DNA from: Azolla caroliniana
Taxonomy: Eukaryota; Polypodiophyta
Reading direction: 5' to 3'
Assembly (NCBI GenBank): GCA_043228905.1
Contig: JBHGNT010000008.1
Span: 11,222,001-11,286,000 of the forward strand
Length of the DNA stretch: 64,000 nt
In this document: one piece after another, positions 41,350 to 52,255 of the stretch
How positions within the stretch are numbered: the first letter of the stretch is position 1
How the letters are laid out: every line of letters begins with the position of its first letter
Position numbers and translations under genes: made by a program
Notes under the pieces: model-generated
Database searches by the model: none
What the model was told of the DNA's origin: nothing
The model's input: the letters and a program-made list of their open reading frames with translations, nothing else

Positions 41350-41690
41350 CACATTTATGACTGTGGAAGATGGCCTCAGTTTCTCTCAGACACAATACTG
41401 AACCTAAAAGACAACTCATGGAAGAGATAACATGCTGAAATGATTTACAGTGCTCTTGCGGGCTTGATCAACAAATTGGGCACTCACAAGTGCAAACTTC
41501 GTTAGTTAGGGAGGCGCCATGGTGACGTAGTAGATTAACAAAGTCCTTGAGAAAACCCATTTGTACATGGTAAATGCAACAACATGTGTATCGATCCTTC
41601 AAGCGTCTCACAAAGTGTGGTTTAAGAGACTCGAATGTTGGTAGTTGAACTTTGATATTTGGATGTATTCGCTTGAACCTAATAAATAAA
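41332..41690 (-). pseudogene. Cys-rich coding remnant, unrecognised
   Basis: Reading from about 41680 leftward, one frame gives FKRIHPNIKVQLPTFESLKPHFVRRLKDRYTCCCIYHVQ (written here in part), then MGFLKDFVNLLRHHG and CTCECPIC. It then meets TGA (41470-41468) and continues in frame for over 40 residues (CLLGSVLCLRETEAIFHSHKC). Regular Cys/His spacing and an Arg-rich lead suggest a zinc-binding domain of an unknown transposon or gene. I know no name for it. Confidence 0.4.
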
Positions 41691-41754
41691 TCGACCTACG
41701 TAATAAAATGGACATACTGATTAGCTCTATATATATGCTCCAAACCTGTTACAG

Positions 41755-43245
41755 CAACTAATAAGCTAATATGGTAGCAAATTAGCAATCCTAGTAGCTA
41801 ATTAGTTGGTAATAACTAAATTAGCTATTGGAAATAGCTAGTTAGCTAATCTAGTTGCTAATTAGCTATCCTGGCAGTTAAATAGTTGGAAATAACTAAT
41901 TAGCTATTGGGAATAGTTAGTTAGCTATGATTGGTAGCTAATTAGCTATCCTAGCAACTAATTAGCAAGTAATAACTAATTAGCTATTGGGAATAGCTAG
42001 TTAGCTATGATTGGTAGCTAATTAGTTATTATGGTAGCTAATTAGCTATCCTAGCAACAAATTAGCTAATTAGCTATTCTGGTAGCTAATTAGCTATCCT
42101 AGCATCTAATTAGGTGGTAATAGCTAAATTAGCTATTGCGAATAGCTAGTTAGCTACTCTGCTGGCTAATTAGCTATAGTCATATGAAGCTAATTAGCTA
42201 ATTAGCTATTCTGATAGCTAATTAGCTAGTCATACACAGCTAATTAGCTATTCTGGTAGCTAAATAGATATCCTCATATTCTTAGGTAGCTAATTAGCTA
42301 TTCTGGTAGCTAAATAGCTGAGAGTGCTAGCTAATTTGCTATGATTGGTAGCTAAATAACTATTTTGGTTGCTAATTATCTATCCTAGCAGTTAAATAAC
42401 TTGTAATAGCTAAATTAGCTGGTAATAACTAATTAGCTATTGGGAATAGTTAGTTAGTTATTCTAGTAGCTAATTAGCTATAATCATAGGCAGTTAATTA
42501 GCTATTCTAGTAGCTAAATAGCTATGATTGGTAGCTAATTAGCTACCCTAGCAACCAATTAGCTGGTAATAGCTAAATTAGCTATTGCGAATAGCTAGTT
42601 AGCTAATCTGGTAGCTAATTAGCTAGTAGTCATACATAGTAGCTAATTAGCTATTCTAGTAGCTAAATAGCTATGCTCATATTCTTAGGTAGCTAATTAG
42701 TTATCCTGGCAGTTAAATAGCTGGTAACAACTAATTAGCTATTGGGAATAGTTAGCTAGCTATTCTAGTAGCTAGTTAGCTATAATCATAGGCGGCTAAT
42801 TAGCTATTATGGTAGCTAAATAGTTATGACTGGTAGCTAATTAGCTATCCTAGCAACTAATTAGGTGGTAATAACTAAATTAGCTATTGCGAATAGCTAG
42901 TTACCTAATCTGGTAGCTAATTAGCTATAGTCATATGCAGCTAATTAGCTAGTCACACACAGCTAATAAGATATTCTAATAACTAAATAGCTATGTTCAT
43001 ATTCTTAGGTGGCTAATTAGCTATTCTGGTAGCTTAATAACTATAGTCAGAGGCAACTAATTAGCTATTCTGGTAGCTAATTAGCTAAGAGTGCTACTAA
43101 TTTGCTATCATTGGTAGCTAATTAGCTATCCTAGTTGCTAAATAGCTAGTAATAACTAAATTAGCTATACACAAGATTATCCTAGTAGCTAATTAGGTGG
43201 TAATAACTAAATTAGCTAATTAGCTAATTAGCTGGTAATAACACA
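41755..43245. repeat. Satellite of palindromic tagctaattagcta motifs
   Basis: About 1.5 kb of degenerate, closely packed copies of agctaattagcta with spacers such as ttctggtag, tcctagca, and tcatattcttagg. TAATTA cores recur many dozens of times; the motif is its own reverse complement. No coding signal. Subunits of about 22 and 44 bp are visible, with longer blocks repeated. Confidence 0.9.
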
Positions 43246-43294
43246 AGATTATACACAACAATACACAAGATAATCGATAGACAGAATAGTTATT

Positions 43295-44265
43295 GAAATC
43301 CAAGACCGAACAATGGCGGTAATCCAGGGCCGAATAGTGGCGGCAACTGAGTGTAGAATGGCGGAAGTGGAGGAGTGAACTCCGTTTGATCGAACAATTT
43401 TGGCAATCCAAGACCGAACAATGGTGGGAAGTGAGTGAAGAATGATGGCAATGGAGGAGTGAATTCCATCGGATTGAACGGTGGCAGATGATGCTTGGAA
43501 CGCATAGTGACGATAAGTGAGAGTAGAATGGCAGTAGTGAAGGAGTGACCTCCTTCGGATCGAAAAGTGGCAGCATACATGACTGAACAGTAGCGGCAAC
43601 TGAGTGTAGAATGATGGCAGTGGATGAGTGAACTCCGTCAAATGAAAAAGTGGCAGCAATCCAGGACCGAATAGTAGTGACAACTAAGTGTAGAATGATG
43701 GCAATGGAGGAGTGAACTCCGTTAGATCGAATAGTGGCAGATGATGCTTGGAATGCACAGTGACGGCAATTGAGAGTACAATGGCGACAATGGAGAAGGA
43801 GTGAACTCCCTTGGATCGAAAAGTGATAGCAATACAAGACCGAACCATAGTGGCAACTAAGTGTAGAATGATGGCAATGGATGAGTGAACTCTATCAAAT
43901 CGAAAAGTGGCAGCAATCCAGGACCGAATAGTAGCGGCAAATCAGTGTAGAAGGATGGCAATGGAGGAGTGAACTCCGTCAGATCAAATAGTGGCAGACG
44001 ATGCTTGGAACGCACATTGACGGCAACTGAGAGCATAATGGCAGCAGTGGAGGAGTTAACTCCGTCGGATCAAAAAGTGGCACCAATATACGACCTTCAT
44101 AGTAGCGGCAATGGAGGAGTGAACTTGGCAGATGATGCTTGAACTTTAAAGTGTAGAATGGCGAAAATGGAGGAGTGAACTTCGTCGGATCGAAAAATGG
44201 TAGATGATACTTGGACCGCACAATGTCAGTAATTGATTGTAGAATGGTGGCAATGGAGGAGTGGA
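43295..44265. repeat. Tandem satellite of about 84 bp period
   Basis: About eleven monomers. Anchor word gagtgaac/gagtgacc at 43373, 43457, 43543, 43626, 43710 and 43799 gives spacings 84, 86, 83, 84, 89. Two variants alternate: one with gcagcaatccaggaccgaa, one with gcagatgatgcttggaacgc. 84 bp is 28 codons, which explains the long open frames (up to 205 residues) on the minus strand; I do not treat them as genes. Confidence 0.88.
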
Positions 44266-44587
44266 CTCAATAGGGTTTAGCAACAGTGCTAGTAATCTAA
44301 GCCAGAATACTCAACCAGAGATGGCCCACGTGATGTGGCAAAGGATCATGCATAATAGATCTCGGAATTCGGTATATAATTTATGGTGCACATTTATATA
44401 ATTAAAACTCTCTACTATTTTCAATGGTAGCTTGTTGCATAGTTAATTTATCAATGGTAACTTTTTGCAAAAACGACTATTTATCAATGGTAGCTTTTTG
44501 CATCTTCACCCACTAGTTGTTGGTCATCTTCAAATCCGTCAAGAAGCTTCAAGAGACATCTATTTGTGTTTCGGCCAAGGCATAAAA
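44266..44587. other. Non-coding spacer
   Basis: Unique DNA with three copies of 'tcaatggtarctttttgca'-like words (44425-44505). No coding signal. Confidence 0.55.
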
Positions 44588-44831
44588 TGTGCTCGGCCAC
44601 AAGCGAGTCTCAACAAAACAACATAATAGAAATAAAGATTAATGCACGTCCACATAATGAGATGACATAGCATGTTTACATGGAAAACCTCAAGAAGCAA
44701 AACAACGAGAGTTCGCAGACTCCGAACAGGATGACTATAGAGCTAAGGTACTACAACGTGAAACTCAAAGGCAACAACCTCGAGCTCTGTCTTCGCCAAC
44801 CGGTGGTTACAACAGAATGGCTTTCTGTATC

Positions 44832-44869
<38 letters not shown>

Positions 44870-45146
44870 TCTCTCTCTATATATACAAGAATGATAATAA
44901 CAACAACTCTATATCTACCCATTTGCCCTAGTTATATTTATACTCATACAACTTATGGGTTATTTACAAATATGACCTGAAACAGTCACATCGAAACATA
45001 TACATAAACTACTGTCTGGTCGGATACCAAATCGGATCCATCTAATCCAGTTTCCAGATTTCTTCTTGATCCATCCGGTCCAGTTCTTCCCTTAGGCTTG
45101 TCCGATTCTCATTCGGATCCCATCCGGAGGGACTAAATTCCCAACA
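44588..45146 (-). mobile_element. B3 3' LTR
   Basis: Plus strand tgtgctcggccacaagcgag to cccaaca, then ctccctcttc (PPT side). Contains a CT run at 44835-44866. Outer boundary approximate. Confidence 0.78.
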
Positions 45147-46034
45147 AAAACTCCCTCTTCACTCCGGTATGGGATGTCTAGTCACTCCGATCCGTTTCTG
45201 ACACCCGTCCAGCTTCTCTGCTGACAACACCTTGGTCAGCATGTCCGACCCATTCTCCTCCATGTGGATCTTTGTCAGCGAAAACTCTTTATCTTCTACT
45301 TTCCCCCGGAGCCAGTTGTATCTCCTTTGGATGTGCTTGGTCCGGGAATGATAGGTCGCGCGTTCTTCGCGAGGTGGATGACACTTTGATTGTTGAAATA
45401 GAGCCAGAATTCCTCTTACCGGATCCCTAGTTCTCCAATGAAGTCCTTAATCCAGATTACCTCTTTTGATGGCTTCTACGACTGCCATGTATTCCACTTC
45501 CATTGTTAACAGTGCAATGGACTTTTGTAGTGTCGACTGCCATGATACGGCTCCCCCTACATATGTCATGACATATCCGGATGTAGACCAGCTGGTGTCC
45601 GCATCAACCGACATGTCCAAATCGATGAAGCCTTCCAATAGGGTTTTACCGGAGCTGAACGGAGGCAAATTTTTGAGATGCCTTTCAAGTACCGGGGTAT
45701 CCACTTGACCGCGGCCTAGTGTTCTCTTCCCGGATTGCTCATGAACCTACTGCTCACCACCCTGACTGCATATCCAATATTCGGCTGGGTACACACCATT
45801 GCGTACATTAAGCTTCCGATGGCAGAGGCATATGGTATCTTCATCATCTCCAACTTCCTCGTCTTGGTCTTTGGGCTTTGTTTCTTGGAAAGCTTGCAAT
45901 TTTCCGCGAGTGTCAATCCAACCGGATTCACCTCTGACATGTTGAACCTTTGAAGCACCTTTGTCACGTACTTCTCCTGTGACAACCACTACAACTTATT
46001 CGTCCAGTCCTGTATTATATGCATTCCGAATATC
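45147..46034 (-). pseudogene. B3 RNase H and end of RT
   Basis: Minus-strand family B words: SQEKYVTKVLQRFNMSEVNP, MYAMVCTQPNIGYAV, STSGYVMTYVGGAVSWQS, TMEVEYMA, FLTKIHMEEN-type end near 45260. RT breaks after GMHIIQD at 46034, where B4 begins, and resumes at 56789. Frameshifts and a deletion in the RNase H part. Confidence 0.87.
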
Positions 46035-46273
46035 TATGCGGAATAGCGCTCAACCACAACCGAGACTCAAACACTTTATGAAAGAACAAAACAGAAATGG
46101 AGGTTCGTACACTTACACAGAACAGACGAAACAAAATGTTTACGTGGAAAGCCCCAATAGGGAAAAACTATGGGAGCCCACAGACTCCAACTATCACTGT
46201 ACGAGAAAGGAGGTACAACAGGAGACTTAGAGGCAACAACCTCGAGCTCTGTATCTTCACAAACCGACGACTT

Positions 46274-46329
<56 letters not shown>

Positions 46330-46600
46330 TACTATTATGATACAACTAGCAACAACAACACTAACATTCTGTTACAAAGTGATTGCCCTAAGTCATATTT
46401 ATACTTATATGACTTTAAGAGTATTTACAAAAATAGCCTTACATGCAAACCAGAAACATATTTGCAGATATGTCCCCGGATCTGGTTCACACCGGATACT
46501 TTCCGGTCTGGTTCGGTTGCTGCATCTGGTCTGGTTCCTTCCTTTGGCTCATCCGATTTGACTCCTCCGGATCCCATTCGAAGGGACCGAATTCCCAACA
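46035..46600 (-). mobile_element. B4 3' LTR
   Basis: Plus strand tatgcggaatagcgctc (TG mutated to TA) to attcccaaca; large CT run at 46275-46326. PPT aactccccctt follows. Confidence 0.9.
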
Positions 46601-46774
46601 AACTCCCCCTTCACTCCAGCGTGGGATTTCTCGTTAGTCCAATCCGTCTCCAACACGTGTCCAATTTGTCAGCTGACAACACCTTGGTCAGCATATCCGG
46701 CCCATTCTCCTCTGTGTGGATCTTCATCAACGTGAAGTGTTGATGTTCAACCTTCTCCCGGAGCTAGTGATATC
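46601..46774 (-). pseudogene. B4 pol 3' end
   Basis: PPT and last codons of the RNase H domain, interrupted at 46774 by B5; continues at 52256. Confidence 0.85.
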
Positions 46775-47483
46775 TGACGGGAACTCAACGCTCCTTATGC
46801 ACAATGCTCGGCCACAACCGAGATTCTTTTCATACACAGAAAACAGGAAACGAAAACACGCGACACAAAGGAGAGAAAAGGGTACACAGAATGTTTATGT
46901 GGAAAGCCCAAAGAGGGAAAAACCACGGCAGCCCACATGCTGCAAACTATCACTAAGTTGGAATGTACAAAACAACGAGTTCACGAAGGCAACGACCTCG
47001 TGCTCACAATCTTCGCCATAGGCGGCGGTTACAATAGAGGCAACGACCTCTTTCTCTCTCTCTCTCTGTACACTGTTACGTGCTCTCTCTTCTTCTTGCA
47101 CCAACAAGAAAATGACAACAACAACTACTAGTTTGCCCTAAGTTATATTTATACTAATATGACTTTTCGGCTATTTACAAATATAGCCTCGATGGACTAT
47201 CAGAAACATATTTACGAATATGTCTCTTCATCCGGTTCTCCGTAGCCGGGTACTCCTCATCTGGTCTTCACCGGGTGTGCATCATCCGGCTCTCCGTAGC
47301 CGGGTACTCCTCATCCGGTTCATACCGGGTCTGCACCATCCGGCCCTCCGTAGCCGGGTACTCCTCATCCGGTCTTCACCGGGTCTATATCATCCGGCTC
47401 TCCGTAGCCCGGTACTCCTCATCCGGTTTCGGCCGAGGCACTATTCTTCTCCCTTCCCATCCGGAGGGACCTGTTTCCCAACA
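46775..47483 (-). mobile_element. B5 3' LTR
   Basis: Plus strand tgacgggaactcaacgctcc to tttcccaaca. Contains about four copies of a 54-bp minisatellite (ccgtagccgggtactcctc plus catccgg words) at 47230-47430. Confidence 0.93.
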
Positions 47484-47493
47484 AACTCCCCCT

Positions 47494-50400
47494 TCACTCC
47501 GGCATGGGGTGTCTTACCAGTCCGATTCTCTTCCGGCATGCATCCAACTTGTCGGGTATCAGCACTTTGGTCAGCATATCTGACCCGTTCTCGGTCGTGT
47601 GGATCTTCATCAGCGCGAACTCCTGGTCATCTACTCTTTCGCAGATCCAGTGGTACCTCCGCTGGATATGCTTCGTCAGGGAATGGTAGGCTGCCATGTA
47701 CTCCGCCTCCGTGGTTGACAATGCAACCGTCTTCTGCAGCCTCGACTGCCACGAAACAACTCCCCCTGTATATGTCATCACATACCCGGATGTAGACCGG
47801 CTGGTATCCCCATCAGCCGACATGTCCGAATCGGTGAAACCGTCCAGTTGAGGTTTTCCGGAGCCGAATTGGAGACACATATTTGAAGTGCCCTTCAAAT
47901 ACCGGAGTATCCATTTGACCGCGTTCCAGTGCTCCTTGCCGGGATTGCTCATGAACCGGCTCACCACTCCAACTGCGTATCCTATATCCGGTTGAGTACA
48001 AACCATTGCGTACATCAAGCTCCCGACGGCAGAGGCATATGGAATCTTCATCATATCCGCCTTCTCTACTTTCGTCTTCGGGCTTTGCTTGCCGGATAGC
48101 CTGCAATTTGCCGGAAGTGTCGATCCGACCGGTTTCGCTTCTGACATGTTGAACCGGTTAAGCGCCTTTGTCACATACTTCTCCTGTGACAACCATAATT
48201 GCTTCCCTCACCGGTTCCGGATGATGTGCATCCCCAACATCTGTCTTGCCGGACCCAAGTCTTTCATTGAGAAGGTCCGGTTGAGAGCCTTCTTCAGCAT
48301 ATGTATTTTGACTTGGTCACGTCCGACGATCAACATGTCATCCACGTACAAAAGGAGTATCAGGAAGTCGCCTCCTTCGAACTTCTTCACAAACACGCAG
48401 TGATCGGCCTGCATCTTGTGGTACCCTTGATCCGTCATGAAGGAGTCGAACTTCCGGTACCATTGTCGGGGAGCTTGCTTCAGTCTGTACAGGCTCTTCT
48501 ACAACCGGCATACCAGGTGCTCCTTCCCTTTCTCCACGAATCCTTCCGGTTGCTGCATGTAGATCTCCTCTTTGAGGTCGCCGTGAAGGAATGTCGTCTT
48601 CACGTCCAGCTGCTCTACCTCGAGGTCCATGCTTGCTGCTATACTCAGCACCGTCCGGATGGAGGTCATCTTTACTACCGGGGCAAATATCTCGTCGAAG
48701 TCCACGCCCTTCTTCTGCTGGAACCCCTTCACCACAATCCTGGCTTTGTATCTCGGGGGGTTGCCGGCATCTCCCGGTTTCAACTTGTACACCCACTTGT
48801 TTCGGAGTGCCCGCTTTCCTTTCGGCAACTCCACCAATTCGTACATATGGTTCTCATGCAGGGAATCCATCTCATCCTACATGGCACTTAACCATTTTCG
48901 GTTATGGGTGTCATCCTCCGCTTCTTCGAAGCTTTCCGACTCTCCCTCATCAGTCAGCAGGACATGCTCTGCATCCGGAAATCTCCGGGGGCTCCTTCTC
49001 TTTCTGAGAGGATATCTCTGTCTTTGGGCTTCGGTAGCCCGCTCCTCCATTTGCTCTTCATCCGAATCCGATTCGGGGTCTTGGCCGGTTCCGGTCTCAG
49101 CTTCCTCTACCTCTTCTTCTGCCGGCTTGGTATCCTCACCGTAACCGGCTGGTCCCTCGAGTGCTAACTGGTCTCTTGCCGGTTGGGTCTGCTCATCGTA
49201 GAGTCGGTCCTTACTGGTCGACTCAGAGTTCATTATCTTTTTCTCCGACTCCCAGTCGGCGAGCGTCTTGTTCTCCATGAAGATAATATCTCGACTCCAG
49301 AATACCTTCTTGTCGACCAGGTCCCACACTCGGTAGCCGAACTCATCGTCACCGTAACCGAGGAATATGCATGGCCGGGTCTTTGGATCTAACTTTCCTC
49401 TCTGGTCCTTAGCTACATGCACGTACGCGAGACACCCGAACACCTTCATATGCCGGTAGGATACTTCCTTACCGGTCCACACTCTCTGTGGCGTGTCTCC
49501 GTCCAAGGGTACTAAGGGTGATCTATTTATCACATATGTCGCCGTCGACAGTGCCTCAGCCAAAAACTTCTTGGGTAGTTTTGCATGCGCTAGCATACTC
49601 CGGACCCTCTCCATTATGGTCCGGTTCATCCTCTCGGCCAGTCCGTTTAGTTCCGGCGTCTTCGGCACGATAAGTTCGAGCCAGATTCCCTTCGAGTGGC
49701 AGTACTCCTCGAACTGCCCCTGGTACTCTCCTCCGTTATCTGCTCGAACCGCCTTCAGCTTCCGGCCGGTTTCTCTTTCCACTCTTGCGTGGAGCTCTTT
49801 GAAGATGGATAACACCTGATCCTTTGTCTTCAATGGTGTGGCCCACAGCTTCCGGCTGTGGTCATCTATGAACGTCACGGAGTACTACGCTCCAGCATGT
49901 GACTTCGTGTCTACTTGACACACATCTGTATGCACCAACTCCAGTGGTGCATTACGTCTCATCGGTGGCCTTGGTCGGAAGGAGGTCCGGTTCTGCTTAC
50001 CGGCCAGACAATCAGTGCACTTCTCTAAGTGCACATTCTTCACTGGAATGAGGTTATCGTCTGCAAGCCTCTCCATCCCCTTCTCGCTCATATTACACAA
50101 CCTCTTGTGCCACAGCTCACCGGCAGTGTCGGATGCCATGTTCACTTCTTCCGGACATAACCGGGCATTCATCAAGTATAGTGTGTTTACCTTCCGGGCA
50201 CGAGCCACAATTAGGCTCCCTTTGCTGAACTTCATGACACCATTCCAGATGCTACCCATGTAGCCTTCATCATCTAGCCGACCGGTTGATATCAGGTTCA
50301 GACGAACTTCCGGAACGTGTCGGACATCCTTCAGCAGCAACTTGCATCTGGTTGGTGTTCACGGCCACACGTCTCCTATGCTGACAATTCGGCATGTACC

Positions 50401-51432
50401 TTCGTTCCCCATCTGGACACAGCTGTGATCACCGGCTGAGTAGGATGAGAAGCATTTCCGGTCCGGGGTAAGGTGGAACGATGCTCCGGAGTCTACCACC
50501 GAGGTCATCTCGTCGCCGGCAAGGTTTATCTCACACTCCTCGGTGATGAGCATCAACTCTTCTTCACTTGCCGCGATTGCCGTCGTTCCCTTCCGGTTCG
50601 GCCCCCTCCGGTCTTTACCGTTCCAGTCTTTACAGTTCCGGTCCGGGGTTTGCTTCGAATCGGTACCGTCGGTTTCCTTGTCTTTACGGAAATGCCGACA
50701 GTTCTTTTGGAAGTGTCCTGGCTTGCCACAATAGAAGCAAGTAGGCCTCCCCCTTGACTTTGACCGTGTCCCCGACTTCTCCCGGTTCTAGGGACTACGG
50801 TTTCTCTGTCTTCCGCGTTCCGATTCGGCAAGGAGCGCTTTGGAGTTGGAGCTCGTATCTTTGTCTTTCCGACGCGCCTCCTCATCTAGTAAGCTCGACT
50901 TTACTCTTGCTAGGGATAACCGTTTTCCTTCCGGCCCGGCGTTGCCCAAAGTGACAACCAACGTCTCCCAGCTATCCGGGAGGGAACCGAGCAGGAGTAG
51001 CGCTAGTACCTCATCGGCAAGAAGTACTTCCAATGATGTTGCCTGGTGTATCAGCCCCTGGAAGCCATTCATATGCTCCGTCATGTTGGAGCCATCTTGG
51101 TACCGGAGTCTTACTAACTTCCGGAATACCGAAACCTGATTAACAACATTTTTGATTTGAAACATTATGCCGATCTTCTCCTAGAGCTCATGAGCCTTGC
51201 TCTCTTCATTGAAGTTGTTGTACAGGCTCATGTCGATGAGGCACCGTATGTACGCCATTGTCTTCATGTGCATCACCTCCCATATCGCGGCGTCGATTTT
51301 GTCCGGTCTCTTGTCCCCGAACTGAACCGGCAGCCAGAGGTCTTTAACCATGAGCATGTCTGTCATCTTCGACTTCCACACTGAATAGTTGGAGCCGGTG
51401 AGCTTGAACATGCCGCCAAACGATTCGTCCAT
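47494..51432 (-). pseudogene. B5 gag-pol polyprotein, one frame with seven stops and an RNase H deletion
   Basis: Starts at ATG 51432 (MDESFGGMFKLTGSNYSVW) and stays in one frame to 47494 (LDACRKRIGLVRH). Stops fall at about 51180, 50787, 50358, 49884, 48876, 48498 and 48207. Order: gag, zinc knuckle CFYCGKPGHFQKNC, protease VVDSGASFHLT, LWHKRLCNM, integrase with HTDVC, RADNGGEY and GLAERMN, RT with KARIVVKGFQQKKG and YVDDMLIVG, RNase H. In RNase H, EYMAA joins directly to YHSLTKHIQ, an in-frame loss of 41 residues (123 bp) that removes the CDSQSA active-site segment. Gag differs from B1 at the N-terminus, so B1 and B5 are subfamilies. Inactive. Confidence 0.93.
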
Positions 51433-51447
51433 TTTCGGTGTCGTTTC

Positions 51448-51459
51448 GCTCTGATACCA
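51448..51459 (-). other. B5 primer-binding site
   Basis: TGGTATCAGAGC on the minus strand, two bases from the LTR. Confidence 0.94.
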
Positions 51460-51461
51460 CT

Positions 51462-52255
51462 TGACGGGAACTCAACGCTCCTTATGCACAACGCTCGGCC
51501 ACAACCGAGATTCTTTTCATACACAGAAAACAGGAAACGAAAACATGCGACACAAAGGAGAGAAAAGGGTACACAGAATGTTTATGTGGAAAGCCTAAAG
51601 AGGGAAAAACCACGGCAGCCCACAGGCTGCAAACTATCACTAAGGTGGAATGTACAAAACAAGGAGTTCACGAAGGCAATGACCTCGTGCTCACGATCTT
51701 CGCCACAGGCGGCGGTTACAACAGAGGCAACGACCTCTTTCTCTCTCTCTCTCTGTACACTGTTACGTGCTCTCTCTTCTTCTTGCACCAACAAGAAAAT
51801 GACAACAACAACTACTAGTTTGCCCTAAGTCATATTTATACTAATATGACTTTTCGGCTATTTATAAATATAGCCTCGATGGACTATCAGAAACATATTT
51901 ACGAATATGTCTCTTCATCCATTTCTCCGTAGCCAGGTACTCCTCATTCGGTCTTCAACGGGTCTGCATCATCCGGCTCTCCGTAGCCGGGTACTCCTCA
52001 TCCGGTCTTCATCGGGTCTGCATCATCCGGTTCTCCGTAGCCGGGTACTCCTCATCCGGTTCATACCGGGTCTGCACCATCCGGCCCTCCGTAGCCGGGT
52101 ACTCCTCATCCGGTCTTCACCGGGTCTGTATCATCCGGCTCTCCGTAGCCGGGTACTCCTCATCCGGTTTCGGCCGAGGCCTATCGACCTCGGCCGAGTT
52201 TGTTCATTGGCACTGTTCTTCTCCCTTCCCATCCGGAGGGACCTGTCTCCCAACA
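51462..52255 (-). mobile_element. B5 5' LTR
   Basis: 794 bp; as the 3' LTR but with an additional minisatellite unit (about five copies at 51920-52165) and an extra cgacctcggccgag segment near 52185. Confidence 0.93.

Larger units (their letters stand above)
46775..52255 (-). mobile_element. Copia element B5, TSD ATATC
   Basis: Complete family B element with LTRs 709 and 794 bp, PBS and PPT. Perfect 5-bp duplication ATATC at 46770-46774 and 52256-52260 inside B4 RNase H. Confidence 0.96.

Noticed and set aside
43220-43837. 205-residue His/Ser-rich frame
   Set aside because: Follows from a satellite period near 84 bp with few stops; several frames are open at once.
44425-44510. MITE or SINE in the spacer before B3
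   Set aside because: Only three short repeated words; no terminal repeats or target duplication found.
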